Assembly (NCBI GenBank): GCA_029261855.1 | Contig: JAJDAN010000021.1 | Span: 319,923-383,922 of the forward strand | Direction of reading: 5' to 3' | Length of the DNA: 64,000 nucleotides | Origin: Deltaproteobacteria bacterium | GTDB taxonomy: Bacteria; Myxococcota_A; UBA9160; UBA4427 | Part shown: one piece after another, positions 8,110 through 17,190 of the stretch | How positions within the stretch are numbered: the stretch's first letter is position 1 | How the letters are laid out: every line of letters begins with the position of its first letter | Position numbers and translations under genes: made by a program | Notes under the pieces: generated by a model | What the model saw: only the letters and a program-made list of their open reading frames with translations | What the model was told of the DNA's origin: nothing | The model's database searches: none

Positions 8110-9000
8110 CGACGCCTCCCGCCCAACTGCTCCGGGGTCCGGGTCGAGGAAGCGGAAGAACGCGTGATCCGGAGGCAGCACGAGGGTCGTGCTGCCCTTC
8201 ATCGTCTTGCGATAGGCCTCGAGACTTCGGACGAATGCGTAGAAGTCCGGGTCCTTGTTGTAGGCCTCGGCATAGATCCGCGCCGAATCGGCGTCGCCTT
8301 CGCCGCGGGTGATCTCGGCCTTCGAGCGGGCTTCAGCGAGAGTCAGCTCGGCCTCGCGCTCGGCCTTGGCGCGCAGCTCACGGGCCTTGCGTTCACCCAC
8401 CACGCGCAGCTCGCGCGAGATCGCACGCCGTTGCTCGCGCATCTGATCGTAGGCGGCAGGTTCCGCCGCCCGGGGAAGCTCGATGCGATTCAAGCGGACG
8501 TCGACGATGTCGATCCCGGTCTCTCCCAACGCAACCTCGCTGGCGTCGTCCAGGGAAGCGATCACATCGGAACGGGCCAGCAGCTCGGCGCGCGTCGACC
8601 GTCCCACCTGCTCACGGACCCTCGACACGATCGTCTCGAGAATGCGTTTCTCGGCTTCGGGAAAGCCACGGGGGTAGCTGCGGCGGAACGCGTGGGCGTC
8701 CGATAGGCGCCAGACCGCGTAGTAGTCGATGATCAGGGACTCGCCGCCGCGGGCCAGCATCTCGGCCGGCGCCGCGTTCGCGTACTGGAGCCGGGCGTCG
8801 TACACGAGCACCGTGTCGACGACCGGAAGGCGGAGGTGCGGACCCGGCTTGTCGAGGATGTCCACCGCCTCACCGAAACGCAGCACGATCTTGGCCTCGC
8901 CCTCGCGAACGATCACGACGGGCCCCCAGCCAAAGCTCCCGGCCCAGAGCAGCGCGACGATGACCGCCGCAAGAACGATCACGGGGAAGAGCCATCTCAC
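8098..9000 (-). CDS. hflC: HflC, SPFH-domain modulator of FtsH protease
   Basis: A 300-residue protein with one N-terminal membrane helix (FPVIVLAAVIVALLWAG) and an SPFH/band-7 domain starting GEAKIVLRFGEAV. It has the HflC-type motif YNKDPDFYAFVRSLEAYRK near the C-terminus, which separates it from HflK. HflC pairs with HflK in large ring complexes around the FtsH protease on the periplasmic side of the inner membrane and controls degradation of membrane proteins. It begins with GTG at 9000 and overlaps the hflK stop by 4 bp (GTGA), so translation is coupled. Length is normal. Confidence 0.93.
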   Translation of the reverse strand: MRWLFPVIVLAAVIVALLWAGSFGWGPVVIVREGEAKIVLRFGEAVDILDKPGPHLRLPVVDTVLVYDARLQYANAAPAEMLARGGESLIIDYYAVWRLSDAHAFRRSYPRGFPEAEKRILETIVSRVREQVGRSTRAELLARSDVIASLDDASEVALGETGIDIVDVRLNRIELPRAAEPAAYDQMREQRRAISRELRVVGERKARELRAKAEREAELTLAEARSKAEITRGEGDADSARIYAEAYNKDPDFYAFVRSLEAYRKTMKGSTTLVLPPDHAFFRFLDPDPGAVGREASSSD

Positions 9001-10172
9001 GGCGTCCCTCCCCCGGCACTCGTCTCCCCGCGCGTCTTGCCCGAGCCCGTCTGCCCCTCGCCCGTCTCGCCCGAACGAATCTCGGACCCGAAGTGCTCGG
9101 CCGGGCGCGGCGCCAGTGCACCTGCACTCCCCGACCGACCGAGGTCCACGGGGATCAGCGGCACCACGCTGGCGGCGCCCGGCTCGATCACCAGCTTCTC
9201 GACGTCCGGCAGGACGTCTTCCATCGTCTCCAGGTAGAGACGGCTGCGCGTCACCTCGGGCGCCAGCTCGTACTCCACCAGCAAGGCGTCGAATCGGGAC
9301 GCCCGCCCCCGGGCCTCGAGGATGCGGGACTGCTTGTAGGCGAGCGACCGCTGGGTCAGCTCGATTGCGACCGCCTGGGCGCGTTCGAGGGTTTCCTTCG
9401 CATCACCGCGCGCCTCGGAGATCGCGCGCTCCTCGTCCTGGCCTGCGGCGATGATCTCGTCGAAGGCCTCCTGCACCTGTGCGGGCGCCTGAACGACCTG
9501 CAGCTCGATCTCCTGCACGCGGAAGGCCGAGCCCATACCGACGACCTCGAAGTAGGCGGCAAGCCTCTCTTCGAGCACCTCGCGCGCGCCCACCCGGATG
9601 TCGCTCTGCCGGGTATAGAGCACGTCGTCGACACTCATCTGTCCGACGACCTCTCGCACCGCCGCGCGCGCCGCGTCGTAGAGGGTCTCCTCGGGATTCG
9701 AGATCGCGTACAGATACGAGAACGGGTCCTCGATGCTGTACTTCAACACGTAGCCGAGGTTGACGATGTTGTTGTCCGCCGTCTGCATGGCGTTCTCGAA
9801 GGATGTCGTCGTGTCGCCGCGGGTGGGCGTCGCATCGTCGGGCAGGGCCTCGCGCTTGGGCGCGCCCGGCGCCCGGCGCTGGAGCCCGAACTCGTGCTGC
9901 CGAACAGCGGCCACGTTGACGATCTCGATGCTCTCGATGGGGGTCGGGAGGTGCCAGTGCAGACCCTCGTCCGCGACCACCCGGTCCCGCTCGCCGAACT
10001 GCAGGATGACCGCGGACTCGCCCGGCTCGAGGGTATAGAAGCTCGTCAACGCCCAGCCGATGATGACGGCCAGGGACAGCAGCCCCGTGGCCCAATTTGC
10101 GAGGGTGCGGGCTACCGAACGGCGGATGCCGTCCTCGTTGCCGAGTTCGTCTTCGTCGTCGCGGCGTGCCAA
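8997..10172 (-). CDS. hflK: HflK, SPFH-domain modulator of FtsH protease
   Basis: A 391-residue protein: a short charged cytosolic N-terminus (RRDDEDELGNEDG), one membrane helix (WATGLLSLAVIIGWALTSFY), an SPFH domain (EPGESAVILQFGERDRVV) with the HflK signature NLGYVLKYSIEDPFSYLYAI, a helical stretch rich in Ala and Glu, and a disordered Gly/Ser/Glu tail. The glycine-rich N-terminus of the E. coli protein is much reduced. It uses a TTG start at 10172, five bases after the stop of the upstream slipin gene. HflK and HflC form the FtsH-associated cage. Confidence 0.93.
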   Translation of the reverse strand: MARRDDEDELGNEDGIRRSVARTLANWATGLLSLAVIIGWALTSFYTLEPGESAVILQFGERDRVVADEGLHWHLPTPIESIEIVNVAAVRQHEFGLQRRAPGAPKREALPDDATPTRGDTTTSFENAMQTADNNIVNLGYVLKYSIEDPFSYLYAISNPEETLYDAARAAVREVVGQMSVDDVLYTRQSDIRVGAREVLEERLAAYFEVVGMGSAFRVQEIELQVVQAPAQVQEAFDEIIAAGQDEERAISEARGDAKETLERAQAVAIELTQRSLAYKQSRILEARGRASRFDALLVEYELAPEVTRSRLYLETMEDVLPDVEKLVIEPGAASVVPLIPVDLGRSGSAGALAPRPAEHFGSEIRSGETGEGQTGSGKTRGETSAGGGTP

Positions 10173-10177
10173 GCGGC

Positions 10178-10954
10178 TCAGCTCTCGTCGCTACCGCGAT
10201 CGTTCGAGAAGCCTGCCGCCGCGTCGAGGAAGGGGCGAATGAGATCGATGGGCAACGGGAAGATCGTCGTCGAGTTCTTGTCGCCCGCGATCTCCGCCAG
10301 GGTCTGCAGGTAGCGCAGCTGAAGGCCCATGGGCTCGCTGGCCAGCACGCGCGAGGCGTCCGCGAGCTTCTGTGCCGCCAGGAACTCACCCTCGGCCAGC
10401 ACGACCTTGGCGCGCTTCTCACGCTCGGCTTCGGCCTGCTTGGCCATCACGCGCTGCATCTCTTGCGGCAGGTCGATCTGCTTCACCTCGACCGCTCTCA
10501 CCTTCACACCCCAAGGCTCCGTCTGCTGGTCGATGATTTCCTGCAACTGCTGGTTGATGCGGTCGCGTTCGGCGAGCAACTCGTCGAGCTCCGCCTGGCC
10601 GCACACGGATCGCAGGGTGGTCTGGGCGAGCTGCGAGGTGCCGTAGAGGTAGTTCTCCACCTGGATCACGGCGAGCTCCGGATGCAGCACCCGGAAATAG
10701 AGCACGGCGTTCACCTTGACCGAGACGTTGTCCCGGGTGATGACTTCCTGTGCCGGGACGTCCATCACGATCTCGCGCAGTCCGACCCGGACCATGCGGT
10801 CGACGAAGGGAATGATCCACTTCAGGCCCGCACTCTTGACGCCCGTGAAGCGACCGAGTCGGAAGACCACACCGCGCTCGTATTCCGGAAGGATCCGGAA
10901 TCCCATGATGGCCAGCGCCAGGAAGACCACGACTGCGATCAACGGAGTCAGCAT
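10178..10954 (-). CDS. Slipin (stomatin-like SPFH protein)
   Basis: A 258-residue protein with an N-terminal membrane anchor ([19 protein letters not shown]) and a prokaryotic stomatin domain: [39 protein letters not shown] and the helical [17 protein letters not shown]. Slipins organise membrane microdomains and are characteristically encoded next to an NfeD protease-like partner, which is the next gene upstream here (13 bp gap). The typical slipin/NfeD order is kept, and hflK follows immediately, so one transcript carries three SPFH proteins. Good Shine-Dalgarno (GAGGGG) before the ATG. Confidence 0.9.
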   Translation of the reverse strand: MLTPLIAVVVFLALAIMGFRILPEYERGVVFRLGRFTGVKSAGLKWIIPFVDRMVRVGLREIVMDVPAQEVITRDNVSVKVNAVLYFRVLHPELAVIQVENYLYGTSQLAQTTLRSVCGQAELDELLAERDRINQQLQEIIDQQTEPWGVKVRAVEVKQIDLPQEMQRVMAKQAEAEREKRAKVVLAEGEFLAAQKLADASRVLASEPMGLQLRYLQTLAEIAGDKNSTTIFPLPIDLIRPFLDAAAGFSNDRGSDES

Positions 10955-10967
10955 GAACCTTGCCCCC

Positions 10968-12395
10968 TCACTTGCTCTCTGCGCGGCGGACCCGCAACGT
11001 CAGCCCCTCGACGGCCACCACTTCGACAGGCTCCCCTTCGGCGATCGGCTCGCCACCCTCGGCCCGGACATTCCAGTACTCGCCACGCACGAAGACTTTT
11101 CCCTTCGGATCGAGCGCGGATACAGCGCGGCCCACCAGGCCGATGATCTCGTCCACCCCCGACGTGGGCTTCAGCATCATGCTGCGACCCACGGAGAACA
11201 CGACGAGGCCGCCGAAGATACACATGCCGGCGACCGTGGGCACCAGCACGGTCCAGAAGGAAACCGTGAGATCGCTCAGCTCGGGCTGGTCGAAGACCAT
11301 GGTGCCCCCCAGCAGGATGCATAACGCACCGGCGGCGAACAGCGCACCAAAGGACGTAAAGAAGATCTCCGCGACGAACAGCGCCAGGCCCAGCAGGATG
11401 AGCATGAGGCCCACCCACGAGAAGGGCATCAGGTCGAAGCCGATACCCGCCAGCAACAGGCAGACCAGCCCCGCGAGGCCGGGAAAGAGCAGGCCCGGGT
11501 TGTTGGCTTCGATGTAGAGACCGAGTCCGCCGAGCAGCAGCAACACGAGCGTGATGTTGGGGTGCGCGACGAAGTCGAAGACCTTCTGGACCAGGGTCAT
11601 CTCGATGGGTACGACCTGGGCACCGGTGAGGGACAGGGTGACCGGTTCACCTGCCACCTTGACCTCGCGCCCTTCGACCGCGGCGAACAGCGCCGTGCGG
11701 TCTTCGGCCACGAGATCGATCACGTTGAGTTCGAGGGCCTCCTGCTCGCCGATGGCCACCGAATCACGCACGGCCTTGACGACCCACTCGACGTTGCGGT
11801 TGCGCTCTTTGGCGATGGTCTCCGCGTAGGCGGCGAGCAGATTCTCGGCCTTCTCCATCGACAGGTTTCGCATCACCGGGGCGGCAGGGTTCGCGTCGGA
11901 GGCATCCCCGTCGGTCTTGTCTTCTCCGGCCTTGTTCTTCGGATCTGCAGGCGGAGCCGCGGGCACCTGGTCCCCGCCGCCCACACCCACGGGATGGGCC
12001 GCGCCAATGCTCGTGCTCGGGGCCATGGCGGCCACGTGTCCGGCGACGGTGATATAGGTGCCTGCAGATGCTGCCCACGCGCCCCGCGGCGCGACGTAGA
12101 CGATCACCGGGACCTTCGCGTTGAGGATGGCCTGGATGATTTCCTTGGTGGCGCTCACGAGGCCGCCTTCGGTGTCCATCTCGATCAACAGGGCGTCGGC
12201 ACCGTCCGCCTCGCTCTGCGCGACGGCCTGCACGATGTAGTCGGCGGACGCCGGGTTGATGGTGCCCGCGATGGTCGCCAGATTGACCCGGGGTGCAGCC
12301 GTGGACGCGCCCGCCACCAGCGTCAGCGAGACGAGCACCACGAGCACAGACAGCCACGCTCCCAGCGAAGCGCGACGTGCGGCAGCCTGGTTCAT
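10968..12395 (-). CDS. NfeD-family membrane serine protease
   Basis: A 475-residue protein of the long NfeD type. A signal peptide ([20 protein letters not shown]) precedes a ClpP-like protease domain (residues ~40-215) with [14 protein letters not shown] and the nucleophile region [15 protein letters not shown] (Ser in SAGT). About four to five hydrophobic helices follow ([35 protein letters not shown]), then a C-terminal OB-fold NfeD domain ([20 protein letters not shown]). The archaeal homologue cleaves the C-terminal tail of its stomatin partner; by analogy this one probably acts on the slipin encoded next. An insert rich in Pro/Asp/Lys (residues ~140-175) interrupts the protease domain. 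Its ATG overlaps the coaBC stop by 4 bp. Confidence 0.9.
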   Translation of the reverse strand: MNQAAARRASLGAWLSVLVVLVSLTLVAGASTAAPRVNLATIAGTINPASADYIVQAVAQSEADGADALLIEMDTEGGLVSATKEIIQAILNAKVPVIVYVAPRGAWAASAGTYITVAGHVAAMAPSTSIGAAHPVGVGGGDQVPAAPPADPKNKAGEDKTDGDASDANPAAPVMRNLSMEKAENLLAAYAETIAKERNRNVEWVVKAVRDSVAIGEQEALELNVIDLVAEDRTALFAAVEGREVKVAGEPVTLSLTGAQVVPIEMTLVQKVFDFVAHPNITLVLLLLGGLGLYIEANNPGLLFPGLAGLVCLLLAGIGFDLMPFSWVGLMLILLGLALFVAEIFFTSFGALFAAGALCILLGGTMVFDQPELSDLTVSFWTVLVPTVAGMCIFGGLVVFSVGRSMMLKPTSGVDEIIGLVGRAVSALDPKGKVFVRGEYWNVRAEGGEPIAEGEPVEVVAVEGLTLRVRRAESK

Positions 12396-13705
12396 CGAAG
12401 GCCGTCCCGGATCTTGGCCACCCGGTCGAGCAGGTGCGCGGCCACCTCGTCCTTCGACAGCAGGGGCAGGTCTTCGACCTCGCCGTCGGGCGACACGAAG
12501 TGCACCGCGTTCGTGTCCACATCGAAGCCCGCGTCACTGCGGGAAACGTCGTTGGCGACGAGCAGGTGGCAGCCCTTGCGTGCGATCTTCCGGCGCGCCG
12601 ACTCGATCACGTCGTGACTCTCGGCCGCAAAGCCCACGATGACGCGATGCGACCCCTGCTCCTTCGTCAGCCGGCACACCTCCGCCAGGATGTCGGGGTT
12701 CGGAACCAGCTCGAGCTGGATGCCCCCTCCCTCGGCGAGGCTTTCCTTCTTGATCTTGCGGTCCTGGGGGTTCGCCGGCCGGAAGTCCGCCACGGCGGCC
12801 GCCTTTACGACGAGGGTCGCATCCGGCAGCTCTGCCAGCACCGCGTCCCGCATCTCGAGGGCGCTCCCCACGTCGACGCGACGAACACCAGGCGGCGTCG
12901 GCAGCGCGGTCGCGCCGGCGACGAGTACCACCGTCGCGCCGCGACGAGCGGCCTCGGCGGCGACCGCGAAGCCCATACGGCCGGACGAGCGATTGGTCAG
13001 GCTGCGCACGGCATCGATGGGCTCACGGGTGCCGCCCGCCGTCACGAGGACGACCTCGCCCGACAGGGAATCGGACCCGAGGGCCAGGCTGGCCGCCGCG
13101 GCGATGGCAACGGGCTCGGACATGCGGCCCTGCCCTTCCCAGCCGCACGCCAGCTCTCCCGCATCGGGACCCACCGTCCGGACCCCTCGCGCGCGCAGGG
13201 TTTCGAGATTGGCCCGGGTCGCCGGGTGCTCCCACATGTTGACGTTCATCGCGGGCGCGACGAGTACGGGCGCGCGCGTCGCAAGCAGGACGGCGGTCAC
13301 CAGGTCGTCGGCCATCCCGGCGGTCATCCGGGCCAGCAGGTCCGCCGTTGCGGGTGCCACGATCACCAGCTCGGCCCAGTCTGCCAGCGCGATGTGGTCG
13401 ATCTCTGCGGCGGTCGTGTCAGAGCTTCCCGGGGTCGCCGTCCCGAACAGACTGCTGCTCGCGGGATGTCCCGTCAGGGTCTCGAGCACCAGGGGAGATA
13501 CGAAGTGGGTCGCACGCGGGGTCAGCACGCAGCGCACCGCATGACCGGCCCGGGTCAGCTCGCGCACGAGCTCAGGCACCTTGTAGGCGGCGATCCCGGC
13601 ACTGACCGCGACGACGATGCGCCGGGGCTCGGCGCGCTTCCGCGAGCTTCGACCCGGACTCTGGCGCTGATCCTGACTCTGACGATCCTGGCGATCCTGG
13701 GTCAT
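12392..13705 (-). CDS. coaBC: Bifunctional phosphopantothenoylcysteine decarboxylase / phosphopantothenate-cysteine ligase
   Basis: A 437-residue cytosolic flavoprotein catalysing two CoA steps: CTP-dependent addition of cysteine to phosphopantothenate and decarboxylation to phosphopantetheine. The N-terminal CoaC half shows VAVSAGIAAYKVPELVREL (flavin site), the conserved His in DHIALADWAE, and the PAMN motif (APAMNVNMWEHPATRANL). The CoaB half begins near VLVTAGGTREPIDAVRSLTN and keeps NRSSGRMG and the ligase lysine region (KIKKESLAEGGGIQLELV). The first ~28 residues are a repetitive polar leader (DRQDRQSQDQRQS), so the true start may be slightly downstream. It leads into nfeD with a 4-bp overlap. 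Other CoA genes in the window are coaD just upstream and coaX at 41180. Confidence 0.95.
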   Translation of the reverse strand: MTQDRQDRQSQDQRQSPGRSSRKRAEPRRIVVAVSAGIAAYKVPELVRELTRAGHAVRCVLTPRATHFVSPLVLETLTGHPASSSLFGTATPGSSDTTAAEIDHIALADWAELVIVAPATADLLARMTAGMADDLVTAVLLATRAPVLVAPAMNVNMWEHPATRANLETLRARGVRTVGPDAGELACGWEGQGRMSEPVAIAAAASLALGSDSLSGEVVLVTAGGTREPIDAVRSLTNRSSGRMGFAVAAEAARRGATVVLVAGATALPTPPGVRRVDVGSALEMRDAVLAELPDATLVVKAAAVADFRPANPQDRKIKKESLAEGGGIQLELVPNPDILAEVCRLTKEQGSHRVIVGFAAESHDVIESARRKIARKGCHLLVANDVSRSDAGFDVDTNAVHFVSPDGEVEDLPLLSKDEVAAHLLDRVAKIRDGLR

Positions 13706-13813
13706 GTCCCGACTACCCGCGAGGCCAAAATCCCTCGACCGTTTGCGAGGTTACCGAACCGCCTGCGAAATCCAAAGCGACGCTGCGACGCCCGAGCCCT
13801 AGGCGCGGTCGGT

Positions 13814-14314
13814 TCAGCCGTCGCCAAGCTTCTCCTGCAGGCGCTTGGCGACACCCGGCGGAACGAACTCCGTGACGTCGGCACCGAAGCGGGCCAGCTC
13901 CTTGAGTCGGGACGAGCTGACGTACAGGTGCTCGAGGCTCGTCATCATGAACAGGATCTCGATCGACGGCTTCAGATGTCGATTCATCAGGGCCATCTCG
14001 AACTCGTACTCGAAGTCGGACATGGCGCGGAGTCCGCGAATGATCGCGGTCGCGCCGATCTTCTCCGCGAAGTCGACCGTCAGCTCCGAAAAGGTCTCGA
14101 CCCGGATGTTCTTCTCACCGGCCAGGGCCTCGCGAAGCATGGCCAGGCGGTCTTCGAGATCGAAGGTGCCACCGCGCTTGTCGACATTCTCGGCGACGGC
14201 GACGACGACCTGGTCGAAGGCGCGCTGCGCGCGGTGGATCAGGTCGAGGTGTCCATTGGTGAGCGGATCGAAGCTGGCGGCGAACAGGGCCACCTTCTCG
14301 GTTCGTTCGGTCAT
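13814..14314 (-). CDS. coaD: Phosphopantetheine adenylyltransferase
   Basis: A 166-residue enzyme (usual size) that transfers AMP from ATP to 4'-phosphopantetheine, the penultimate step of CoA synthesis. It shows the nucleotidyltransferase motif FDPLTNGHLDLIHRA (HxGH variant NGH), the phosphopantetheine-site RGLRAMSDFEYEFEMALMNR and the C-terminal SSSRLKELARFGADVTEFVP. It overlaps the rsmD stop by 4 bp (ATGA), the widespread rsmD-coaD pairing. A 108-bp gap separates it from coaBC. Confidence 0.97.
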   Translation of the reverse strand: MTERTEKVALFAASFDPLTNGHLDLIHRAQRAFDQVVVAVAENVDKRGGTFDLEDRLAMLREALAGEKNIRVETFSELTVDFAEKIGATAIIRGLRAMSDFEYEFEMALMNRHLKPSIEILFMMTSLEHLYVSSSRLKELARFGADVTEFVPPGVAKRLQEKLGDG

Positions 14315-14907
14315 GTCCTGCCTGGGTCTCCGTCTCCGTCGGGGGGGAGGTCGTGCTTCTCGGATGGCGCCTTCGGCGACAACCAGGTCACCCGGGTATC
14401 GCCGTAGTCCCTCTCGTCCGCGACTTCCACGCCGACAGGGGGAGCCAGAGGATGACGCTTCGCCCTCTCGACGACCACCGTCGCGTCGGGCGTGAGCAAC
14501 TGACTCTCGAGCAATGCTCGCAGCGCTTCGGGCAGCCTGTCCGAGTCGTAGGGCGGGTCGAGAAAGACGAGATCGAAGGGCTCGCGCCCGGCCAGGCGTC
14601 GCAAGACGCGGACTGCATCACCCCGCACGACCTCCGTGCGGTCTTCGAGGCCGAGGGCCGCGAGATTGCGTTCGATCACCCGCAGCGAGCCCGCTGCGTG
14701 ATCGACCAGGAGAGCGAACGAGGCCCCCCGGGAAAGCGCCTCGATGGCCAGCGCTCCGGTCCCGGCAAACAGGTCGAGGACGCGTGCACCGGAGAGATCT
14801 CCCAGCTTCCCGAACACGGCTTCCCGAACGCGGTCCGACGTCGGCCGGACACCGTCGGGCGGCCCGACGAGACGCCGACTTCCAAGCTGTCCACCGACGA
14901 CGCGCAC
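14311..14907 (-). CDS. rsmD: 16S rRNA (guanine-966-N2)-methyltransferase
   Basis: A 198-residue SAM-dependent methyltransferase of the RsmD family, which methylates G966 of 16S rRNA during small-subunit assembly. The N-terminus VRVVGGQLGSRRLVGP matches the family start, so I place the GTG start at 14907; the frame stays open further upstream but that part is low-complexity Arg-rich sequence without homology. Motif I is LDLFAGTGALAIEALSRGA, and the catalytic NPPY-type motif appears as FLDPPYDSD. PTSDRVREAVFGKL is the typical N-terminal substrate motif. Normal family length is 180-200 residues. Confidence 0.93.
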   Translation of the reverse strand: MRVVGGQLGSRRLVGPPDGVRPTSDRVREAVFGKLGDLSGARVLDLFAGTGALAIEALSRGASFALLVDHAAGSLRVIERNLAALGLEDRTEVVRGDAVRVLRRLAGREPFDLVFLDPPYDSDRLPEALRALLESQLLTPDATVVVERAKRHPLAPPVGVEVADERDYGDTRVTWLSPKAPSEKHDLPPDGDGDPGRT

Positions 14908-15499
14908 CGTCCTGTCTACTCCGTTCTCGAATCGGTCCGCGACACCGGCGCGGATCCTGCGTCCGGCGTCGATGCGACCGCTCGAGTCGCAACGCTTCGG
15001 CGCACCGCGAAGCGTAGTCGCATTTCCGGACGTGCGCCGAACCCGGGCCACGCAACGCGAATCGACACAAGCCAGGACACACCGGCAAGTTGCATCACGC
15101 GATCGAGGGTTTCGCCCTAGCCGCGCCCGGTGAAACCCCCGGCCGCGACGCCAACTAGCGTCGACGCAGTTCTCTGTCACTACGCGCAACGTTGCTTTCT
15201 TGCCGTAGCGGCAATGATCGGTGCCACATGGATGTTTCGGCTATTGCCGCGACGAAGTCGTCCTATACAATGCGGCGCGTACGAGGGTCAGCAACGTCTT
15301 CGTGTACCAACTCTTTCGTGTAGGCCCACCGGACTAACAAGCACTCCCGATCTCAACCAGGCAATCCGAGACGGGAAGACCGCTTGACCCGTCCCACCCA
15401 GGGCCCAACCCGAACCCGGCTTCGGCCAGACGAGACGTCGAGACAGCTCGAATCACCCGCAAGCAAGAGAACGAGAAGCATCGAACCAAGGAGAAGGTC
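14908..15499. other. 592-bp intergenic region upstream of rsmD and the XRE gene
   Basis: No convincing gene: the reading frames here are short, Arg-rich or lack ribosome binding sites. The right half holds a possible promoter and a small inverted repeat (annotated separately) reading toward the XRE regulator. The left ~200 bp probably contains the rsmD promoter, which I cannot place. Confidence 0.5.
15200..15271 (+). promoter_or_regulatory. Possible sigma-70 promoter with adjacent inverted repeat, reading toward the XRE gene
   Basis: TTGCCG (15244-15249), 16 bases, TACAAT (15266-15271): four and five matches to the -35 and -10 consensus. Upstream is a perfect inverted repeat TTGCCG-tag-CGGCAA (15200-15214). 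The -35 box reuses the same TTGCCG half-site, so the XRE product could bind here and control itself; this is inference. The leader to the start codon would be about 220 bp. Confidence 0.4.
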
Positions 15500-15736
15500 A
15501 TGTCGACAGCTGCTCTCAGCCGCATCAAGAAGAAGTTGCCCGAACGCATCGCACAGGTCCGGGGAACGCGTTCCCAGCGCCAGTTCGCGCGCGACCTGGG
15601 CGTATTCCAGCAAAACGTCAACCGTTACGAGAACGGCACTACGCCGCACACCGATTTCCTGATCACGCTCGCGAACAAGGAGAGCGTGTCACTGGATTGG
15701 CTGCTGCTCGGCAAGGGCCGCATGCGCCGGCGGTAG
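15500..15736 (+). CDS. Small XRE-family helix-turn-helix regulator
   Basis: A 78-residue protein with a single Cro/CI-type HTH: RSQRQFARDLGVFQQNVNRYENG is the helix-turn-helix region (residues ~23-46), and the end TLANKESVSLDWLLLGKG is the usual CI-like finish just after the DNA-binding domain. No ligand or dimerisation domain follows; the last residues are RMRRR. A very strong ribosome binding site (AAGGAGAAGG) precedes the ATG, unusual for a repressor, suggesting it is made in quantity. A strong hairpin terminator follows at once, so it is monocistronic. No phage or toxin partner gene is nearby. Confidence 0.88.
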   Translation: MSTAALSRIKKKLPERIAQVRGTRSQRQFARDLGVFQQNVNRYENGTTPHTDFLITLANKESVSLDWLLLGKGRMRRR

Positions 15737-15743
15737 CCGGTCA

Positions 15744-15797
15744 GGCCGCAGTCGCGGCCGTGAGTTCACGGCCCGGAGTCTTCGGACTCCGGGCCGT
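15744..15797 (+). terminator. Strong hairpin terminator after the XRE gene
   Basis: A 13-bp perfect stem with a TTCG tetraloop (15768-15780 paired with 15785-15797: ACGGCCCGGAGTC), preceded by a smaller stem GGCCGC-agtc-GCGGCC (15744-15759). The T tract is short (TTTGCGTT). Confidence 0.85.
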
Positions 15798-16080
15798 TTG
15801 CGTTCCGGGTGGCGCGTCGGCTTGGGGCTCGCGCACCGGCAGTGGGCACGCAGCCGGGATGTGGCGCGCGGGGTCCTCCGCTCTCGAAAAGCGGAACGAG
15901 ACTTCCGCGCCCCCACGGGCTCGGCGCTCGGCCTGGGGCAACCCCTGCGCAGCCGCCCGGCCTACGCCCGCGGATTCAAACGCGTCGCGTCGCGCCGGCG
16001 CACCGGGGCACGCTTCTTGCTCAATCCCCTATCGACGCCGGCAGCTGAAATCCGGCGGAGGCGAGGAGTGCGGAAGCCGA
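15798..16080. other. Intergenic region before the small membrane protein gene
   Basis: With the terminator it makes a gene-free stretch of 344 bp. The frames that cross it are low-complexity and Arg/Ala-rich with no ribosome binding site. It presumably carries the promoter for 16081-17116 but I see no good -35/-10 pair. Confidence 0.4.
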
Positions 16081-16416
16081 ATGCTTCGGATGCTTGCAGG
16101 ACTGACGCTCGTTCTCACGGGCGCGGATCACTGGACCACCTACCTGTGCTTGCGCATGCCGGTGCAGGGGTGGGAGGTCATCGAGGCCAATCCCGTCGCC
16201 GACTGGCTCTTCGGAATGGCAGGCCTGGTGCCGGGCCTGGTGATCGACACCGGGATCACGGGATTCGCGGTGCTGTTCCTGCTGCTGACTCCTCGCTTCG
16301 GAAACAGAATCAAGGCCGGCCTGCTCGTGTTCATCGCCTCCACCACGGGGTACGCCGTGATCAACAACCTCAACGCCATGCAGGACCTCGGGCTATCGCC
16401 TCTGGGAGTTCACTGA
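16081..16416 (+). CDS. Small membrane protein, DUF5658-like
   Basis: A 111-residue protein with three to four hydrophobic helices: MLAGLTLVLTGADHWTTYLC, the EANPVADWLFGMAGLVPG region, LVIDTGITGFAVLFLLLTP and KAGLLVFIASTTGYAVINNL. The pattern of an acidic residue with TTY in helix 1, then EANP, and a conserved N-N-L near the end resembles DUF5658 proteins of unknown function. The ATG at 16081 follows GGAAG by six bases. The stop lies 1 bp from the next start, so it is co-translated with the lytic transglycosylase at 16418. Confidence 0.7.
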   Translation: MLRMLAGLTLVLTGADHWTTYLCLRMPVQGWEVIEANPVADWLFGMAGLVPGLVIDTGITGFAVLFLLLTPRFGNRIKAGLLVFIASTTGYAVINNLNAMQDLGLSPLGVH

Positions 16417-16417
16417 G

Positions 16418-17116
16418 ATGAGACGCTTCCTGCTCTGCGCATTCGCACTCATGGGCGGCTTCGCGCTTTCCTGCCAGGTCTTCCCCGGCGCACAACAGAC
16501 GGCGGAGGAAACCCGCGAGGGGACGCTACCGGCCGTCGCGGCTGCGCCCGTCGAGACCGTGTTGCTGGCCGACAAGATCGCGCAGATCGAGGGTGGACGG
16601 ACGCCGCAGAAGGCGCGGGCGACGTCGATCCGACGCCTGGTCGAGATATTCGGCGAGCGTCACACGGGCCTGTCCCAGTGGGAGATCGAGGCCGTCGCGA
16701 CCACAATCGTCGACGAATGTGCGCGCAACGGCCTGGAGATCAGCCTGGTGATGGCGGTGATCCACGTCGAGAGCGCGGGCTACCACCGGGCGGTCTCCCC
16801 GGTCGGCGCCCTCGGCCTGATGCAGATCATGCCCGACACCGGTCGCGAGCTCGCACGAGAACAAGGCTTCGAATGGCACGGCGAGGAAACCCTCTTCGAC
16901 CCGGTCGTGAACGTCCGGCTCGGGATCGCGTATCTGCGCGAGCTGTCCGACCGCTACGACCATGTGCCGACGGCACTCGCTGCGTACAACTGGGGCCCGG
17001 GCCGCATCGACCGTCGGATCCGCCGCGGCGCAAAGATGCCGGAGCTGTACGTCGAGCAGGTAATGCGCGCCTACGAGCAGGTGATCGACGACCCGACCCC
17101 GGGCGCATCGTCCTAG
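16418..17116 (+). CDS. Lipoprotein lytic transglycosylase (SLT/MltC type)
   Basis: A 232-residue lipoprotein that would cleave peptidoglycan glycan strands to 1,6-anhydroMurNAc ends. The signal MRRFLLCAFALMGGFALSC gives acylated Cys19. The Slt domain (residues ~85-215) has the catalytic Glu118 in VIHVESAGYHRAVSPVGA, the conserved GLMQIMPDTG, and AYNWGPGRID. A ~65-residue linker separates the lipid anchor from the domain. Its product, anhydroMurNAc, is the substrate of AnmK encoded at 23026-24192, so the neighbourhood is functionally consistent. Confidence 0.92.
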   Translation: MRRFLLCAFALMGGFALSCQVFPGAQQTAEETREGTLPAVAAAPVETVLLADKIAQIEGGRTPQKARATSIRRLVEIFGERHTGLSQWEIEAVATTIVDECARNGLEISLVMAVIHVESAGYHRAVSPVGALGLMQIMPDTGRELAREQGFEWHGEETLFDPVVNVRLGIAYLRELSDRYDHVPTALAAYNWGPGRIDRRIRRGAKMPELYVEQVMRAYEQVIDDPTPGASS

Positions 17117-17138
17117 GCAGATCGCAGCCAGCCGCGGT

Positions 17139-17190
17139 CGGACGACCTTTGCGGCGTCCGCCTGCTGACCCAAGACTGCGCCTTGGGTCA
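17139..17190. repeat. Double-hairpin intergenic repeat, copy 1 (probable terminator)
   Basis: Two stems in series: CGGACG/CGTCCG (17139-17160) and a 9-bp perfect TGACCCAAG/CTTGGGTCA (17166-17190) that overlaps the dacB stop codon. The core GACGACCTTTGCG...CCCAAGACTGCG recurs at 61311 and 61463 (see those entries). It sits between convergent genes, so it probably terminates both. Confidence 0.7.

Noticed and set aside
15500-15736. Antitoxin or phage repressor role for the small XRE protein
   Set aside because: No toxin, integrase or phage gene nearby, and a strong terminator isolates it.
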